Assembly: GCF_018320785.1 (NCBI RefSeq)
Contig: NC_054867.1
Location: 54,105,776-54,169,775 of the forward strand
Direction: 5' to 3'
DNA: 64,000 nt
Source of the DNA: Cheilinus undulatus
Taxonomy: Eukaryota > Chordata > Actinopteri > Labriformes > Labridae
Positions 12,836 through 25,600 of this stretch are shown here, piece by piece. Position 1 is the stretch's first letter; the number at the start of each line of letters is the position of its first letter. The translations under genes and the position numbers were made by a program. Under the pieces are notes generated by a model. It did not search any database. It had not been told where the DNA came from and saw nothing but the letters and a program-made list of their open reading frames with translations.

Positions 12836-13035
12836 ATTTAAGTCTATGATCAGAATTGTTACATGTATGGTCAAGATCTCTGGGTGTTTTGTCAGGATAT
12901 CTGAGTCTTTAGTCAGGAGCTTTAGGTTTAAGATCAAAATCACAGGGACTATGGTCGAGATCTCAGCCTGTGGTTATCAGCGTTAGGTTGATGGTCATGA
13001 TCCGTTGGTCTGTGGTCAGGAGCATACAGTACCTC
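12836..13035. repeat. Degenerate ~22-bp repeat in intron 4 (copy 1)
   Basis: Imperfect units of the form 'ggtctgtggtcaggagcatta' and 'ggtcaagatctctgggt'. Homologous stretches lie at 24310-24455, 38280-38630 and 58895-59100 in the other copies. Drift is high, so the array is old. Confidence 0.6.
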
Positions 13036-13746
13036 CTCATGTATAAGTTTGACCTTTAACCCTTCTTATATACAAATAAATGCTGGACTTTTTATAAAAA
13101 AAATACTGGAGATGATTGAAACATTGAGCACACAATAAAAACAGTCTTTATTTACTAACTGGTGCTAGTACAGCATGCTGTTCCTATTGGCCACTGCAAA
13201 ACTATGATTGTGGTCATTGTATGTTATCTGGAGATCCATCATTATCAGAAGATTTTCTTGAACATCATGTAGGAAAATTCTTTCTTTTTGATGATGAGTG
13301 TGAATTATTATTTCTGTATTGATCGTGAGAAGAGAGAGAGAGAGGGAGGGAACGGTAACAGTTTGGCATGCGGCGGTGTCAGTCCTCAGTTTGATTTTTG
13401 CTTTAAAACGATGTAAAACCAATCAGATCAAACAGTGTAGAGATCCGACTGTTGATGAGATTAGGGAGGGCTCACTGCCCCGTCATCAGCTCTAGACGCG
13501 TCCTCAAATGGGTAGCTCAGTTGTGGTGGACAGCAAATCCCCTGCCATGCTGGGCTACCCTGCCAAGTCAAACCAAGTTGAGCCAAGCTGCTCCTTGTAA
13601 TGGAAAAGCCCAGCAACAGATCTCTGATGGGTTAGAACAGAGGGCATGGTCTAGACCTGCCCCCTTTGGAAAGGCTCTGATAGGTCTGCTTTACAAATGA
13701 AAACTGACTGATTAATTTGATTGATGTGTCCGTCTGTCTGTTACAG
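13036..13746. other. Rest of intron 4, copy 1
   Basis: Intronic sequence shared with copy 2 (26160-26824). It includes a GA-rich run at about 13330-13350 and ends in the exon 5 acceptor. No coding feature is seen beyond the exon. Confidence 0.5.
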
Positions 13747-14281
13747 ATTCTGGATCTGGGTTCTTTAGGAGTCCTGTTGGTGTTCCATGTCTTGGAGTTT
13801 GCTGTTTCCCTCACTGTCTCTATCTTTGCCTGTAGAGCTACCTGTAACTGCTGTGACAACCAGGTGAGTTCATACTGACAGGTACCTGGTAGGTCTACCT
13901 GTAGCTGTGAATATTTATTCATGAAAAAAACACTGAAAATGAAACCTGATGGTTGTTCTGTGTGTGGTTGTTTGATGTTTGTTGATGTTGTGTATCGTTG
14001 TGTAGCAACATCCATATGTCCACTTCACGCCTGCCCAGGCTCCACCACATACTGGACCTGCCACCACGGCTGCACCGGCGCAACAGGTAGCCCCCCCCCC
14101 CCTTTACTATAAGAGTAGACCAAAATGGTCACATGATCAGTCTCTGTGGTGCTGACTCTAGTTAAATCATCATTAACATATTCTTGTCTTTGTATTTGTG
14201 GTTTTACAGATTTCCAGCTTGTCTAAACCCACAGAGGACCAGGACCAGATCCTCTCTGGACTCAGTGAACCTCCGGTCTAA

Positions 14282-14649
14282 AGACCTGCTTTAAAATAAA
14301 TTCACATGATAACAACATGCAATGAACACAGCCATAGAGTCACCATCCTGTCATTCATTTAAACATAATGTTAAGAAATGGTCGACTGAGAACCAACAAT
14401 GTCAACACTGATGCTGTGGCTAACCATGCTAACATTAACTGTACATTGCTATTGTGACGTAATTATAGTTTTTGTGAATCATGCTGTAAATGTTCATATT
14501 ATCATTATTACTTGTTTTACTGCTGCATGTTATATTTTATTCTACGATGCCTTATAATAATGGCAAAGGGACTGCAGATGAAAATTAGCCTCTAGGCTAA
14601 CTGAATTTACTGTTTTTTCAATGTTGTTTAATGTATATTGTCCCTTTTC
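14282..14649 (+). other. 3' flank of copy 1
   Basis: Conserved 3' UTR/flank shared by copies 1-4 (27351-27666, 39771-40110, 50259-50545), with 'ttaagaaatggt', 'caacactgatgctgtgg' and 'tgacgtaattatagttttt'. Copies 1, 3, 4 and 5 have AATAAA 14-19 bases after the stop. Copy 2 has AGTAAA at that place. This block is largely missing after copy 5. Confidence 0.5.
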
Positions 14650-14727
14650 AAACCAAGGAAAACTCAACTTCTACACACACCTTCAAGCCAGACTGAAGTC
14701 TGATAAAGACAACCTGGAGAAGGATTA

Positions 14728-17700
14728 TTCAGTTCAATTCAACTTTATTTGTATTGCACATTTAGTACAGGTGTAAACTGAATGTGCTTTACAGAAGATT
14801 AAAAATAATCAGAAAAATTGGCAGCTTATTCACAGAACAGCACCATAGTGGCTAAATGCACCTTCACCTGATTTGCATTTTACTTTAGGCACATTTAGAA
14901 GGCCCATAACTGAAGATCTGAGCGACCTGGTTGGGTGATAGTGAGTGAGCATATCAGAAATGTACTGGGGTGCCATACCATTCAGTGATTTATAAACAAG
15001 AAGAAGCACTTTAAAATCGATTCCATTGGACAGGAAGCCAGTGAGAGTCAGGGTATCCTTTGAAATTGCTAGAATAAAATGGAATTTACAAAATAATTTG
15101 TTGGCATGTTTGGGGGATTTTTCCATTGTCATGGAACCTTGGGAATATATTTGTTTTGGGGAATTTGCTTCAGTAATTTGGGGAAATTTTTCAGGAAATT
15201 AAATGGAATTTTGTAATTAAAATTTAGGCTTTCAAGTAAAGTTTAGTTGAAACATTTGAGGAATACTTGAAAACATTTGGGGTACTTGTTATGAGAAATT
15301 TTAAAAACATGATGAAGAACTTTACACAGAAGTGTTGGTATTTTCTTTGTAATTTCAGGGCATTTGTGTTGATACTGGACAGCAGTTTTTGTCTAAAGTA
15401 ATTCCTGTTAAAATACAAGACTGAGCTTTTCAAACTTGTCAGGTCCTAATCATCCCAAGTAAGTGGGATAAACTAAAACTGAATTACAATCAGGTCTCAG
15501 GGGGATATGGTGTTGAAAGTTTAAGTTTGTATCAGTGGTAACTCCAAGATTTCGGAAGTGCTCACTGTACTGAAAAGGAAATGAAGATGAAACCGAAATG
15601 AATTCTTGTCTCTGTTTTTGTGGACCGACTATCAGGATTTCTGTTTGATCTACGTTAAGCTGAAGAAAGTTTTGTGACATCCAGTGGTGTATTTCATCGA
15701 TGCATTTGACCAAGTGATTTATGGGATTGGGAATGCCAGGGGAGAGTGAGACATAAAGCTGTGTATCATCGAAATATGAATGGTAGGAGACATTGTGTTT
15801 CTGAATGACTGAACCAAGTGGGAGCATGTAAAGGCTGAACAACAGTGGACCAAGAACTGATCCTTGTGGCACCCCACAGTCCAGACTGAAATTTACTGAT
15901 GTGAAATTGCAGCGTGAAACTGAGAACGTTCTTTCCTTTAAATATGATTTAAACCAGTGAATGACGGATCCTGAGAGGCCTATGGAATTTTCTTCTAGTG
16001 TATGAAGTATGATGTTATGGTCAACTGTATCAAAGGCGGAGCTATAATCTAATAATACTAAGATGGAGAGTTTGTTTGAATCATTGTTGAGTTTAAAATC
16101 AATGATAACCTTGACCAGTGCTGTTTCTGTGCTGTGATTGGTTCTGAATCCTGATTGGTAGACATCATACAGATTGTTATCGGTGAGGTAACTGTGTAGT
16201 TTATTGCAGACAACTTTTTCTATGATTTTACCAACAAAGGGAAGGTTGGAGATGGGCCTGTAGTTGCTAACTATTGATGGATCAAGCTTGTTGTTTTTGA
16301 GTAATGGAGTGAAAATGGCATGCTTTAGACTGAAGAGATGCATCGATAATATAGAGTAGATCCTTAAATCATTTTGTAGGAATGGGGCGAGGGAACAGGT
16401 AGAGGACTTGAGGTGTTTGATAACGTCCTTGAGGTCACTAACCTTCACAGGTTTAAAATTGCACATTTTGGTCTTGGCATTTTTGTAAATTGAGGAGCAT
16501 AGAAGGTCAGAATTACTGTTTTGTAATTGACCTATGGCTAAGCCACGCCCTCTCCACTTGCTCGGACAAACGATGAACATTCACTGACAGACGCTATTGC
16601 AGTTGTCACAGTAGGAGACATTTTACAGGAGGCTATTGATGATTTTTGGAGACAGAAAGATCACATATCATCTAGAAGTCACCAAACGGGTCTAACCTAT
16701 GCATTGGAGGGATATATTAATCATTTTATTGTGGAGAAGGTTGATAAAAAGCTTCAGTTACAAGCCCAAATTTACAGGTCACAGTGCAAACATGATAAAC
16801 CACGTCTCGTTGCAATCACAATCTCAGACCACAAGATAGAGGATCAGCATCAAAGTGCCACTGAAGTTAAGGTTTTTTAGCTCAGAATATGAGAAAAAAA
16901 TAACGCCTTTTTACCATCTTTACCAAGAGTGTCTCTCTGGTAGTTTGGTGCTACAGTATTTACACTGAATCATTCAGCATAACGTTTGCCAACCTTTGTT
17001 ATCTCGGCTATTACAGATAAGTTAACGAAGCTAAGCTCCAGGAGTTAACGTTAGTGTAACTAGAGCCCTTTAGACAACAGCTAACAATGATGTACGATCA
17101 CCAAAGAATAAAAACTACAACAAAATAGGCCAATGAATTCCCAACAAACAACGTGACACAACGAACAACACAGCTAGGAGCTAACGTTAGGCTAACTTTA
17201 GCTAACGTTAGAGATGTTAAAGATAACTTTATATTTCTTTCCAGCAAAGTGACAATATGCTGCCTCAAATACGATGTTGGCTTACCTTAGAACAGATGTA
17301 GCTATGCGTGTTAATTTTATTCATGCTGAGTTGATGTTGTGGTCTACTGCACAATTACATCCAAAGAAGACACTTTTCTCAGTTTAGATGTGGCTTAGGA
17401 ATGGGTAAAAAATACACTCCGTCGCCCAGCCTCTCGGGATACCTTGTGTTGGAGTCGCATGTACCCCATGAACACTGTTTGACCATTATTAAACTTAAAA
17501 TCTCAAAAAACCTCATAAAACCGGACGAAAACTGACTTTCTCCCATTCATTTCAATGGATGTCCAGGCTGCCGATTACCGAGTGTATGGAACAGCTATAC
17601 GAACTGTGATTGGCTCATCGAGTTTGAGGGCGGGACTTAGCCATAGGTCAATTGAAGAGTGTTGGATCTGATGGTGGTATTTTCTTCCTTGAAGTATGTT

Positions 17701-18457
17701 TCATGACCCTGCTTTAAGGAGAGAAAGTCAGCAGGGGTTGATCTGGTGGGATTAATTAGATCATCAACCTTAGAGAACAGTTAGTGGGTATTATTTTTGT
17801 TTTCATTGATCATTTTAAGATGTGCCGCTAACTTGACGTTTTAATTTCTTTATTGTAGGTGTTCAGTGTACATCTGTAGATTTCATAACGTACATACAGT
17901 TTCCTCTTTCGCCATTTTCTTTCAGCCTTTCTGCAGGATCTTTTTGGCATCCTCACTCTTTCCCCATTTCTCCAAGAAGCCTTAGGGCTTGTGTTGCCTA
18001 GTGGCGTTCGCCACTTCAGGGGTTGACTTCTTGGTTTTCGTGGGTTGGCTTTTGAAAAACTTTCGTGGGAGGGCTTGTTTGGTGGGGAGTTAGTAACAGG
18101 GCAGTTAAGAGAGATAGCTGGAGACAATCCACTGCCAATCACTTTAAGCTTAGGACGGGCAATGCTGTGAGTATTAGTTTTATTGTTTGAGATGTTAGAC
18201 ATTATATTTTATAGAATTTTGTTAAAGTATGTTTGTATAGTTAGTAGTTTTATTCATGTACATGTGAGATGCAGGTCTTTTGTATTATAGTGGAGAGTAA
18301 ATGTTTTTGTATCTTCTTTTTTTTTTTTTTCAGTTTTCACCTAATGTTAAGGTGGATAGGTTGAGTAAACAACAGCAACCTTACTTCGACTCCATCTTCA
18401 TTGACATGGTTTAGCTTGGTGTTGTGTCTAGAGTTATTACACGCTCGACAAGAACAC
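14728..18457 (-). mobile_element. LINE (Rex1/CR1-like) relic, minus strand, interrupted
   Basis: Minus-strand reverse transcriptase with recognisable motifs: 'NYRPISNLPFVGKIIEKVV', motif A 'LLDYSSAFDTVDHN', motif B 'GVPQGSVLGPLLFSLYML', and motif C as 'YFDDTQLY' (YADD is usual, so the Ala is changed). These lie in one open run at 16580-15450. The downstream C-terminal part ('LLLVYKSLNGMAPQYISDML') is in another frame at 15132-14830. The upstream linker between endonuclease and RT ('AERKWRKRKLYVRYEIY') is at 18202-17828, beyond a nested TIR element. The 3' end at 14728 abuts the Tc1 relic, with 'ttcaattcaactttatttg' on the + strand. It is 5'-truncated (no endonuclease) and not active. Confidence 0.8.
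16529..17651 (+). mobile_element. TIR DNA transposon (~1.1 kb) nested in the LINE
   Basis: The ends are inverted repeats: left 'acctatggctaagccacgcc', right 'gggcgggacttagccatagg'. They are flanked by AATT on both sides, and the LINE frame resumes outside. Inside lies a ~95-codon open run on the + strand (about 16580-16878), containing 'DILQEAIDDFWRQK' and 'LVAITISDHKIE', which I do not recognise. The middle is rich in 'gctaacgttag'. The superfamily is unassigned; AATT is palindromic, so the true target duplication length is ambiguous. Confidence 0.6.
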
Positions 18458-18665
18458 TACAGGGCTGATAATTTTGACCCTGGTAGGTTTTGCGTTTTGT
18501 GGAATATTTTCAATTCTGTGTGCAACATAAAATAATTTCAAAATCCAAAGTAAAACTAGGCTGCTTGAAAGAGCTGCATTAAAAACTCTTTGCTTTGTTT
18601 AGCAGCAAATACATTGCTGTATTGAAATCAATGAAATTGTCATGGGAGGCTAATAATTTTGTCCT

Positions 18666-19663
18666 CATGTGTTTGTTTACAAAGCTGATACAGGAAATGA
18701 AACATAACTCTCCCAAAACCTTACCACACGTCACTGGTTGAGACATGCCCACAACAGATGTTCTGCCCTAACATGAGTCACCCTCAACTGTGAGCCAAGA
18801 GAGGATGCCAAGGTGGGAAAAGGGAAAGTTACAGCTTAGAGAATTTTCCAGGGAATTCATGATTTTCCAAAATCAGACCACGAGTGTCGTCAACATTTGA
18901 CAGGCTGAATAAGTTTATGTGAGGAAACAACGGTGCAAAGACAGGGGACCAGAGCAAACCCTTTTTCTTCTACCCCGGCCCCTTTTGGAGCAGGATCAAG
19001 ACTGTGAGGGGAATTACAGGATCACTTCTCTACAGTTTTCCTGTTCTGCTTTCTTCTGGGACTGAGTTTGGAGAGTGCTGCAGGAAAAGGACTCTTTTCA
19101 CCACTGGTGGATTGTTTCCCTGAGGACTGCCATCTTGGGGTGGATAAGCATTCTTTCCAACTGTGGATTTTTGTTTGGGACAGAGTTGTTTTTACTCTCC
19201 AGCCACAGAGGGCTAGGATTATTTCTAAGGATTTTGTACAAGATTTTGACATTTGACTTTATCTTTAAGTTCTCTGATCCTACAAGTTTAGTGTAGTTTA
19301 CATCCAAGGTTCCTATAGTTTATTCTAGCCAACAAATATAACAGACCCTTGGGATTTTTTTTTGTATAAATCTCTAAACTCATTTCCTAACACATTCACC
19401 AAGAGCAAAGGTTCATAGAGGAGAGCTGCTGTTAACTGATGCGTCTAATGTTGGTATTCAGCCCAAGGCTGCTGGATTGAGTGCTGCATTACTGGAAGTA
19501 GAGTAGACGTCAGGAAGGGGGCGGTCAGGGAGTAAGGCAAGTCCCCTCACCACCAGCTTAGAAAAAACACAATTTTCTCCATCATTATTACCAATAGGGA
19601 CCATAGCTGATAGTCTTACCTGAGAGACAGAGAGCCTCAGTCACCAACGATCTCACCTGGATG
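18666..19663 (+). promoter_or_regulatory. Conserved 5' block of MS4A copy 2
   Basis: Same block as upstream of copy 1, with few differences. Just before the gene the sequence 'ctggatgatgtca' (other copies 'ctggacgatgtca') creates an extra ATG at 19661, directly in frame with the normal one. Confidence 0.5.
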
Positions 19664-22600
19664 ATGTCATCGGCAGTTGAAACCACATCAGGTGGCCTGG
19701 TGGTCACCCAGGTGTTCCCGTCTAATCAACCCCAACCCCAGGAGGCTCAGCAGGCGGATCCGAGGACGCACAGGTTCATCCAGACATACCCGCTGGCTGT
19801 CGGAGTGAGTTATTTTATTGTAAAAAAATTTTTTTTTTTTGGTGAATATTTTTTTTTTTTTTTTTTTGACAACTGACATTCAGGAGTTTCCTCATAAAAT
19901 TTGTTTGATTTTGGTTAGAATTTAGATGTTAGACGTTAAAAAAGTCTCAGAGACATTAAAAATAAAATGACGTTGATCACATGATGGATATGTTCATAAC
20001 TACAGTCATATCAGCTGATTGGAGCAGGAAGTGTAATTTAAATTATCTGACGAAAAAGATCAAGATGCAGTGATTGAGCCAGGTGGACAAAACACATGCA
20101 TGAAGGTGTCGCAGATCTGGCTGCAAGGGCAAAACATACTGTATGTGATGTGCACAAAGTGCAAGGTATTTCTTTGTGTTTCCAAGAAGGGCCTTATCAC
20201 AGGCTCAGAGGGCCTCATCACAGGCTTAGAGGGCCTCATCACAGGCTCAGAGGGCCTCATCATTGGCTTAGAGCAGTGTTTCCCAACCATTTTTCCTTTG
20301 AGCCCCCCTACATATACCTAAGAAAAGTGAAGCCCCCCCAGGACCCAAGAGAGAAAAAAAAGTGACACACTGCTGTCAAAAATCAACATAGATTTTAATT
20401 GTTTCACTGATCAAACCCTAAAAAGACTGATGCATGCTTTTCTTACCAAAAGACCTCTGTATAAACTACTTAGTAACTATTTTTTCATGCTTTTAGTCAA
20501 TATTTGCAAATATAATTTTGGCACCCTCAGAGCAGACAAAGCCTTGCGCCCCCCCTAAGATCTTAGGCGCCCCCCCGGGGGGTCCCGGACCCCAGGTTGG
20601 GAACCAATGGCTTAGAGGACCTCATCACAGGCTCTGAGGGCCTCATCACCGGCTCAGAGGGCCTCTTCACAGGCTTAGGGAATTGCTTTTTGAAGACTCA
20701 TACCAATTGAGCACAACAAAGAAAAACAAAACAAAAGTAATGATGGACAGTAATGTGGATCTTAAACTCAATTTTATTTTGACTGTTTAGTATTTTTTTT
20801 TGGGAATAACTGATTGCCATCAAGGTTCAGTTTCACATGTATGCCGTTCCAGTGTCTACTGTAGTGGACACATCATATCTTTAAAAGAAAAACTTTTTCT
20901 TCCAAAAAAAAAACTCCTCTAATTACCGTACAAAGATTAGAAAACAAGTGATTGGACAACATTTTTTTTCCTGATAGGAGGATATTACACAATGGACATG
21001 TCTGATCAGATGTTTAACACTGTAGAAACTTCATTTGAACTGTCTCGTTCTCACAAGTCTAAACTAGGAAAAACTTTAAAACGTGAACATACAAGAAATA
21101 ATTCTAGGGGGGATAATATTTTGTTCTGATTTTTATTTTTATTTTTTTTCTCAAAATTTTGAAATTATTAAACTTTTTTCTAGGTAGTGTGTCAGGCTTA
21201 GGAGAATAAATGAGACTATTTGTAGGATGAAAAATCTCCTGAAGTGACTCTCTTAACAGCAATACATTGTCTTTTAATCACACTCAGGTTTCAAGTTATG
21301 AAGTCACATGGTCAGTTCAACCCCAGACTTGGCTTGACTTTAATTTCCAGGCTCCTTGTCACTGATGCGTCCTTAAAATTTCATTTGATGGCGAACATCC
21401 TTAAATAAGGGTTTATGTTCTCATTCTATATGTGCTGCATTTCTCCTCGCCTCAATGACAACATGAGTAAAAAATGGCTCATCTTACCCCACTCTCCCCT
21501 ACCTATCGTTCTGATGAGAACTAGATCTAGAAAGTTCTCTGCCAGCAGAGCTGTGTGAAAACAGAAGTCAATTTATCTGTGTGTCCTACTGATTCAGGAA
21601 AAAGAAACTGGAACATTCTTCCTTGTGTAACATTTCCCAGAATGCAAAGCGCCAACAGTCAGAGGTCAAAAAAAAAAAAAAAAAAAAAAACCTAACTGTT
21701 AAACATGAAAATCAGAATCTTTATACATTATTTAGTTTACATGATAGAGTAGCTAGTATAGAGTTTACATGATAGAGTATACAGTATTTAGTTTACATGA
21801 TAGAGTAGACAGTATTTAGTTTACATGATAGAGTAGACAGTATTTAGTTTACATGATAGAGTATACAGTATTTAGTTTACATGATAGACAGTATTTAGTT
21901 TACATGATAGAGTAGACAGTATTTAGTTTACATGATAGAGTAGACAGTATTTAGTTTACATGATAGAGTAGACAGTATTTAGTTTACATGATAGAGCATA
22001 CAGTATTTAGTTTACATGATAGAGTAGACAGTATTTAGTTTACATGATAGAGTAGACAGTATTTAGTTTACATGATAGAGCATACAGTATTTAGTTTACA
22101 TGATAGAGTAGACAGTATTTAGTTTACATGATAGAGCATACAGTATTTAGTTTACATGATAGAGTAGACAGTATTTAGTTTACATGATAGAGTAGACATT
22201 ATTTAGAGTACATGATAGATTATACAGTATTTATTTTACATGATAGAGTAGACAGTATTTAGTTTACATGATAGAGTAGACAGTATTTAGTTTACATGAT
22301 ACAGTATACAGTATTTAGTTTACATGATAGAGTAAACAGTGTATAGATTATAACTTACAGCATTTCTGTTTTCAGCTGTGCTATCAGGTACACATTTCAA
22401 AAACAGCATTAATTGTTTATTTGTTCTTCCTCTGTGGTGTCTGCAGATGGTTCAGATCATGATTGGCGTCTTGGTCCTCTTGTCCGGTATTGTCATGGCG
22501 GTACCGGGGATCAGTTTAGGAGTGTACAGCGGTTTCTTTGTGTGGGGTGCCGGCTTTGTGAGTATTCTTTATTTTTCTTGATTTATCATAAATTTAAATG

Positions 22601-25600
22601 ATTGACTAAATAAATATAACCTGACTAAATATTTGTCTTTAAAATTGTTTAAATATTAAAAACATCAAAAAATACCAATTACTAAAAATATCATTATTTA
22701 AACATGTCATTCACTAGAAGGTCTCTTAAATTATAAACAACATCCTTTGAGAATGTGATAAATGAAGTAAACTGATTTTTTAAAATGTTGCAAATAAAAA
22801 AACATTTAATTAAATAGTTTTTAATTAAAAGACTAAAACAATAAATCATCTTTAATAAATTGCTCACAAATGACCCATGTTTTAACAAAATATGTTTAGG
22901 TTAAACTTTTTGTTTATCGACATTTAAAATAAAAAATGTTTAAAGATATTTTATAATTATTGAGACAGTAGGGAGATATTTCTTTTGAAAGATTAAACAT
23001 TTTAATCAATTGCCATTTTTATTTCTTTAATTTTTTCAAGTCTTTTTTTTATATGTTCCATAGATTTAGGAGCAGTATTGATATTTGGCTTTTTCTAATG
23101 TTCAATAAAGTGTTTGAGAGTATTTATCTGAATAAACATCTAATTATCAAACTAAAATGAGGTTTGTTTATATTCTGACATATCTGACATTCATATATTT
23201 CAGAGGAATATTCTGTCTAAATAATCGTCTTTTCAACAGTCAAACTAATTCTGTGTTAAAGTTCATCGTTTATTCAGTGTTGTTTTGTGTCTCGTTCTCA
23301 GTACATCGCCTCCGGTGCGCTCACAGTGGCTGCTGGGAAATCTCTCAGTCGCTGTCTGGTGAGTGACTTCCTGTTGCCCAGAATCCTGTTACTTCCTGTG
23401 TGTGTTGCTGTCATGTGATTGTTAAAATCATGAGAATCAGTGTAGGTTTTCCAGCATGATTCATTTCATGTCATCTATATGAACACACTTTTCTTCATTT
23501 ATTTCTGGCCTGTATTTGGCATGTCTCTCTATTTCTTAATCAGATATTTTCATCCTGTCCTGTGCTGTCTGACCTTCATTTAGCCGTCTGTGACCTCTAA
23601 TATAGATATTATTGTTGTACCTGTCTGGCTCTGTCTTTCCTCTCATGTGTCTCTTCTCTCCCAGGTCAACACTGCTTTGGGTTTCAACGTGGTTTCCTCT
23701 GTAGCAGCAGTTTCCGCCATTGTCCTGTACTGTCTTGATGTCATATTAGGAGGTGCTCTCTATCCACGTTGGGAACTCATGGTAATTTCTATAAATGATA
23801 TTTATTACATCTGCAGGATAATCAGAGCTGAAATACTTAAAAGTTGTGAAAAAGTTAAACACAGCTATCAGCTCTGCATGGTTCCTCTAAATTTCACACA
23901 CACTTCTGACCAAAGTTATGAATAACATAAAACAACAACACAAAGATAACTGGAGGAGGAATAACAACAATGAAACAACAGAGGAGTCAGACAGAGAGCA
24001 GGGAAGAGGACCAGAGGAGGACAAGAAGATCCAGAATTATCATCAAGATCAACAGCTGCTGCAACCATATCAACATTTATACCATCTTCATCTTCAACAG
24101 CATAATCATCACTACATTTAACTTTATCATCATCATCATCATCCTCATCATTTTAATCAGTCTCATTTAGGTGTTCAGCAGAGCTTTGTTGTCAGCCTCT
24201 TGATTATCTAAACAGATTCTGCAGGTCAAACTGGTTTTGTTAAATCTTTCCTAGACCTACATCAGGTAATGAGGTGGATTACAGGTGAATCAGGTTCAGC
24301 ATCTCCAAGTCTGAGGTCTGGAGCATTAGGTCTGTGGTCAGGAGCATTTGGTCTGAGATAATTACTTCTGGGTCTGTGGTCTGGAGCATTAGGTCTGTGG
24401 TCAGGAGCTTTAGGTCTTTGATCACAAGCTTTATGTCTGTTGTCATGATTTTAGGTCGGTTTAGATCAGGCAGGCACAGCTGGCCTTGGATAGGGAACAG
24501 CGCCAAAGATGTGGTCCAAGGCATCAAAAAAGGAGAGGAAGTAGCTGGTGATTTCTGAAGTAGTAACGACGGAGGAAGAAGGCTACAGGATCCGAGCTCT
24601 GAGCCAATGCCACCAGGGAAGATGGACAACCTGGGAGGCAGGAGTAGAAAGGGCCTTGACGTGAGTGGATCTGTGGAGGATGCCTCAGGCAAGGCTGAGC
24701 TTCCTGATCCGTGCCACCTATGACACGCTCCCCAGCCCACAGAACTTGTCCCTTTGGTACAATGCAGAAGAGGGCTGCCATCTCTGCAATTCCTGAAACT
24801 CAAGCCTGTAGCACATCTTGTCCGGCTGCAAGGCAGCGCTGACGCAGGGCTGGTACCGGTGGCGTTATGACCGGGTCCTGCGCAAGCTAGCAGAATCCCT
24901 GGAAGCACGCAGGCTGGATGTAAACAAGACCAGCCCAGCTCAGCCACCGCGACAGATCCAGTTTGTGAAGCAAGGAAGCAAGATCCACAGCGGCAGACAC
25001 CCAAGCCACCCTTACTCTCACCTGGAGTTGACTGGAACATGGCAGTGGACCTTGACCGCCAGCTGAAGTTCCCCCCAGAGATCACTATAACCTCCTTAAG
25101 GCCAGACATCATTCTCTGGTCCATCCCCCTGAGGATGGTCATCATGGCAGAGCTAACTTTCCCTTGGGAAAATGGAATAGAGTCTGCCCACGAGCTGAAG
25201 AGGGGAAAGTACACAGAGCTGGCAAATCTGTGTACCCAAGCTGGGTGGAAAGCACACACTTACCCAGTGGAAGTTGGCTGCCATGGCTACACTGGAGGAT
25301 CCACTCAGCGCTTACTCGAGTCTGTGGGGATCACAGGCTCCACTCTCAAGAAGGCCCTTAAAGACCTGGCCGAGGAGGCAGAACAGCTGCTCCACCGCCT
25401 GGAAGTGTTCTGGGATGAAAGGAGCGAAACACCAATGAAGGGCGGCTCCCAGCTGATGACCCTGCAGCCTTCCCAATGGCACTGTCGTAGGTGCATCAGG
25501 CTGGAAAGCCCTGCAGGTGAACCCACCTGTGCTTGCTCTTAAGGTCCTGACTTAAAGACTGAGGTCATGGTTACAAGTCAACGACATGACACTCAGGAGG

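Larger units (their letters stand above)
8624..14281 (+). pseudogene. MS4A-like four-transmembrane gene, copy 1 (probable pseudogene)
   Basis: Seven exons, all phase 0: 8624-8767, 10488-10598, 11353-11409, 11721-11837, 13747-13863, 14006-14086, 14210-14281. All introns are GT-AG. The layout and residues match the intact copies: N-terminal 'MSSAVETTSGG', TM1 in exon 2, 'YITSGALTVAAGKSLS' in exon 3, TM3 in exon 4, TM4 with 'CRATCNCC' in exon 5, and a Pro-rich tail in exons 6-7. Exon 2 has an in-frame TAA at codon 20 (residue 68), just after TM1. A short loss at the 3' end replaces the usual PPAYTG terminus with PPV-stop. The ECL2 end of exon 4 ('ILIRGHHLM') lacks the Cys pair of copies 3-5. Splice sites remain intact and substitutions look evenly spread, so inactivation is recent. 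An AATAAA lies at 14295. Alternative: a sequencing error or a polymorphic allele at the stop codon. Confidence 0.8.
14650..18665 (+). mobile_element. Tc1-like relic B (interrupted by a LINE)
   Basis: 14650-14727 matches the transposase segment 'ggaaaactcaacttctacac...ggagaaggatta' of the other Tc1 relics. 18458-18665 is the 3' tail, with 'gggctgataattttgaccc' and 'attttgtcctcatg'. The centre has been displaced by a LINE (14728-18457). Confidence 0.65.

Noticed and set aside
24279-25259. 326-codon minus-strand frame
   Set aside because: It is the reverse strand of a GC-rich LINE piece joined to the 'ggtctgtggtcaggagcatta' repeat, which stays open by its periodicity.
25039-25542. 167-codon frame considered as a host gene
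   Set aside because: Domain content (PD...ELT endonuclease after a CCHC knuckle) and the empty site in paralogs show it is a LINE end.
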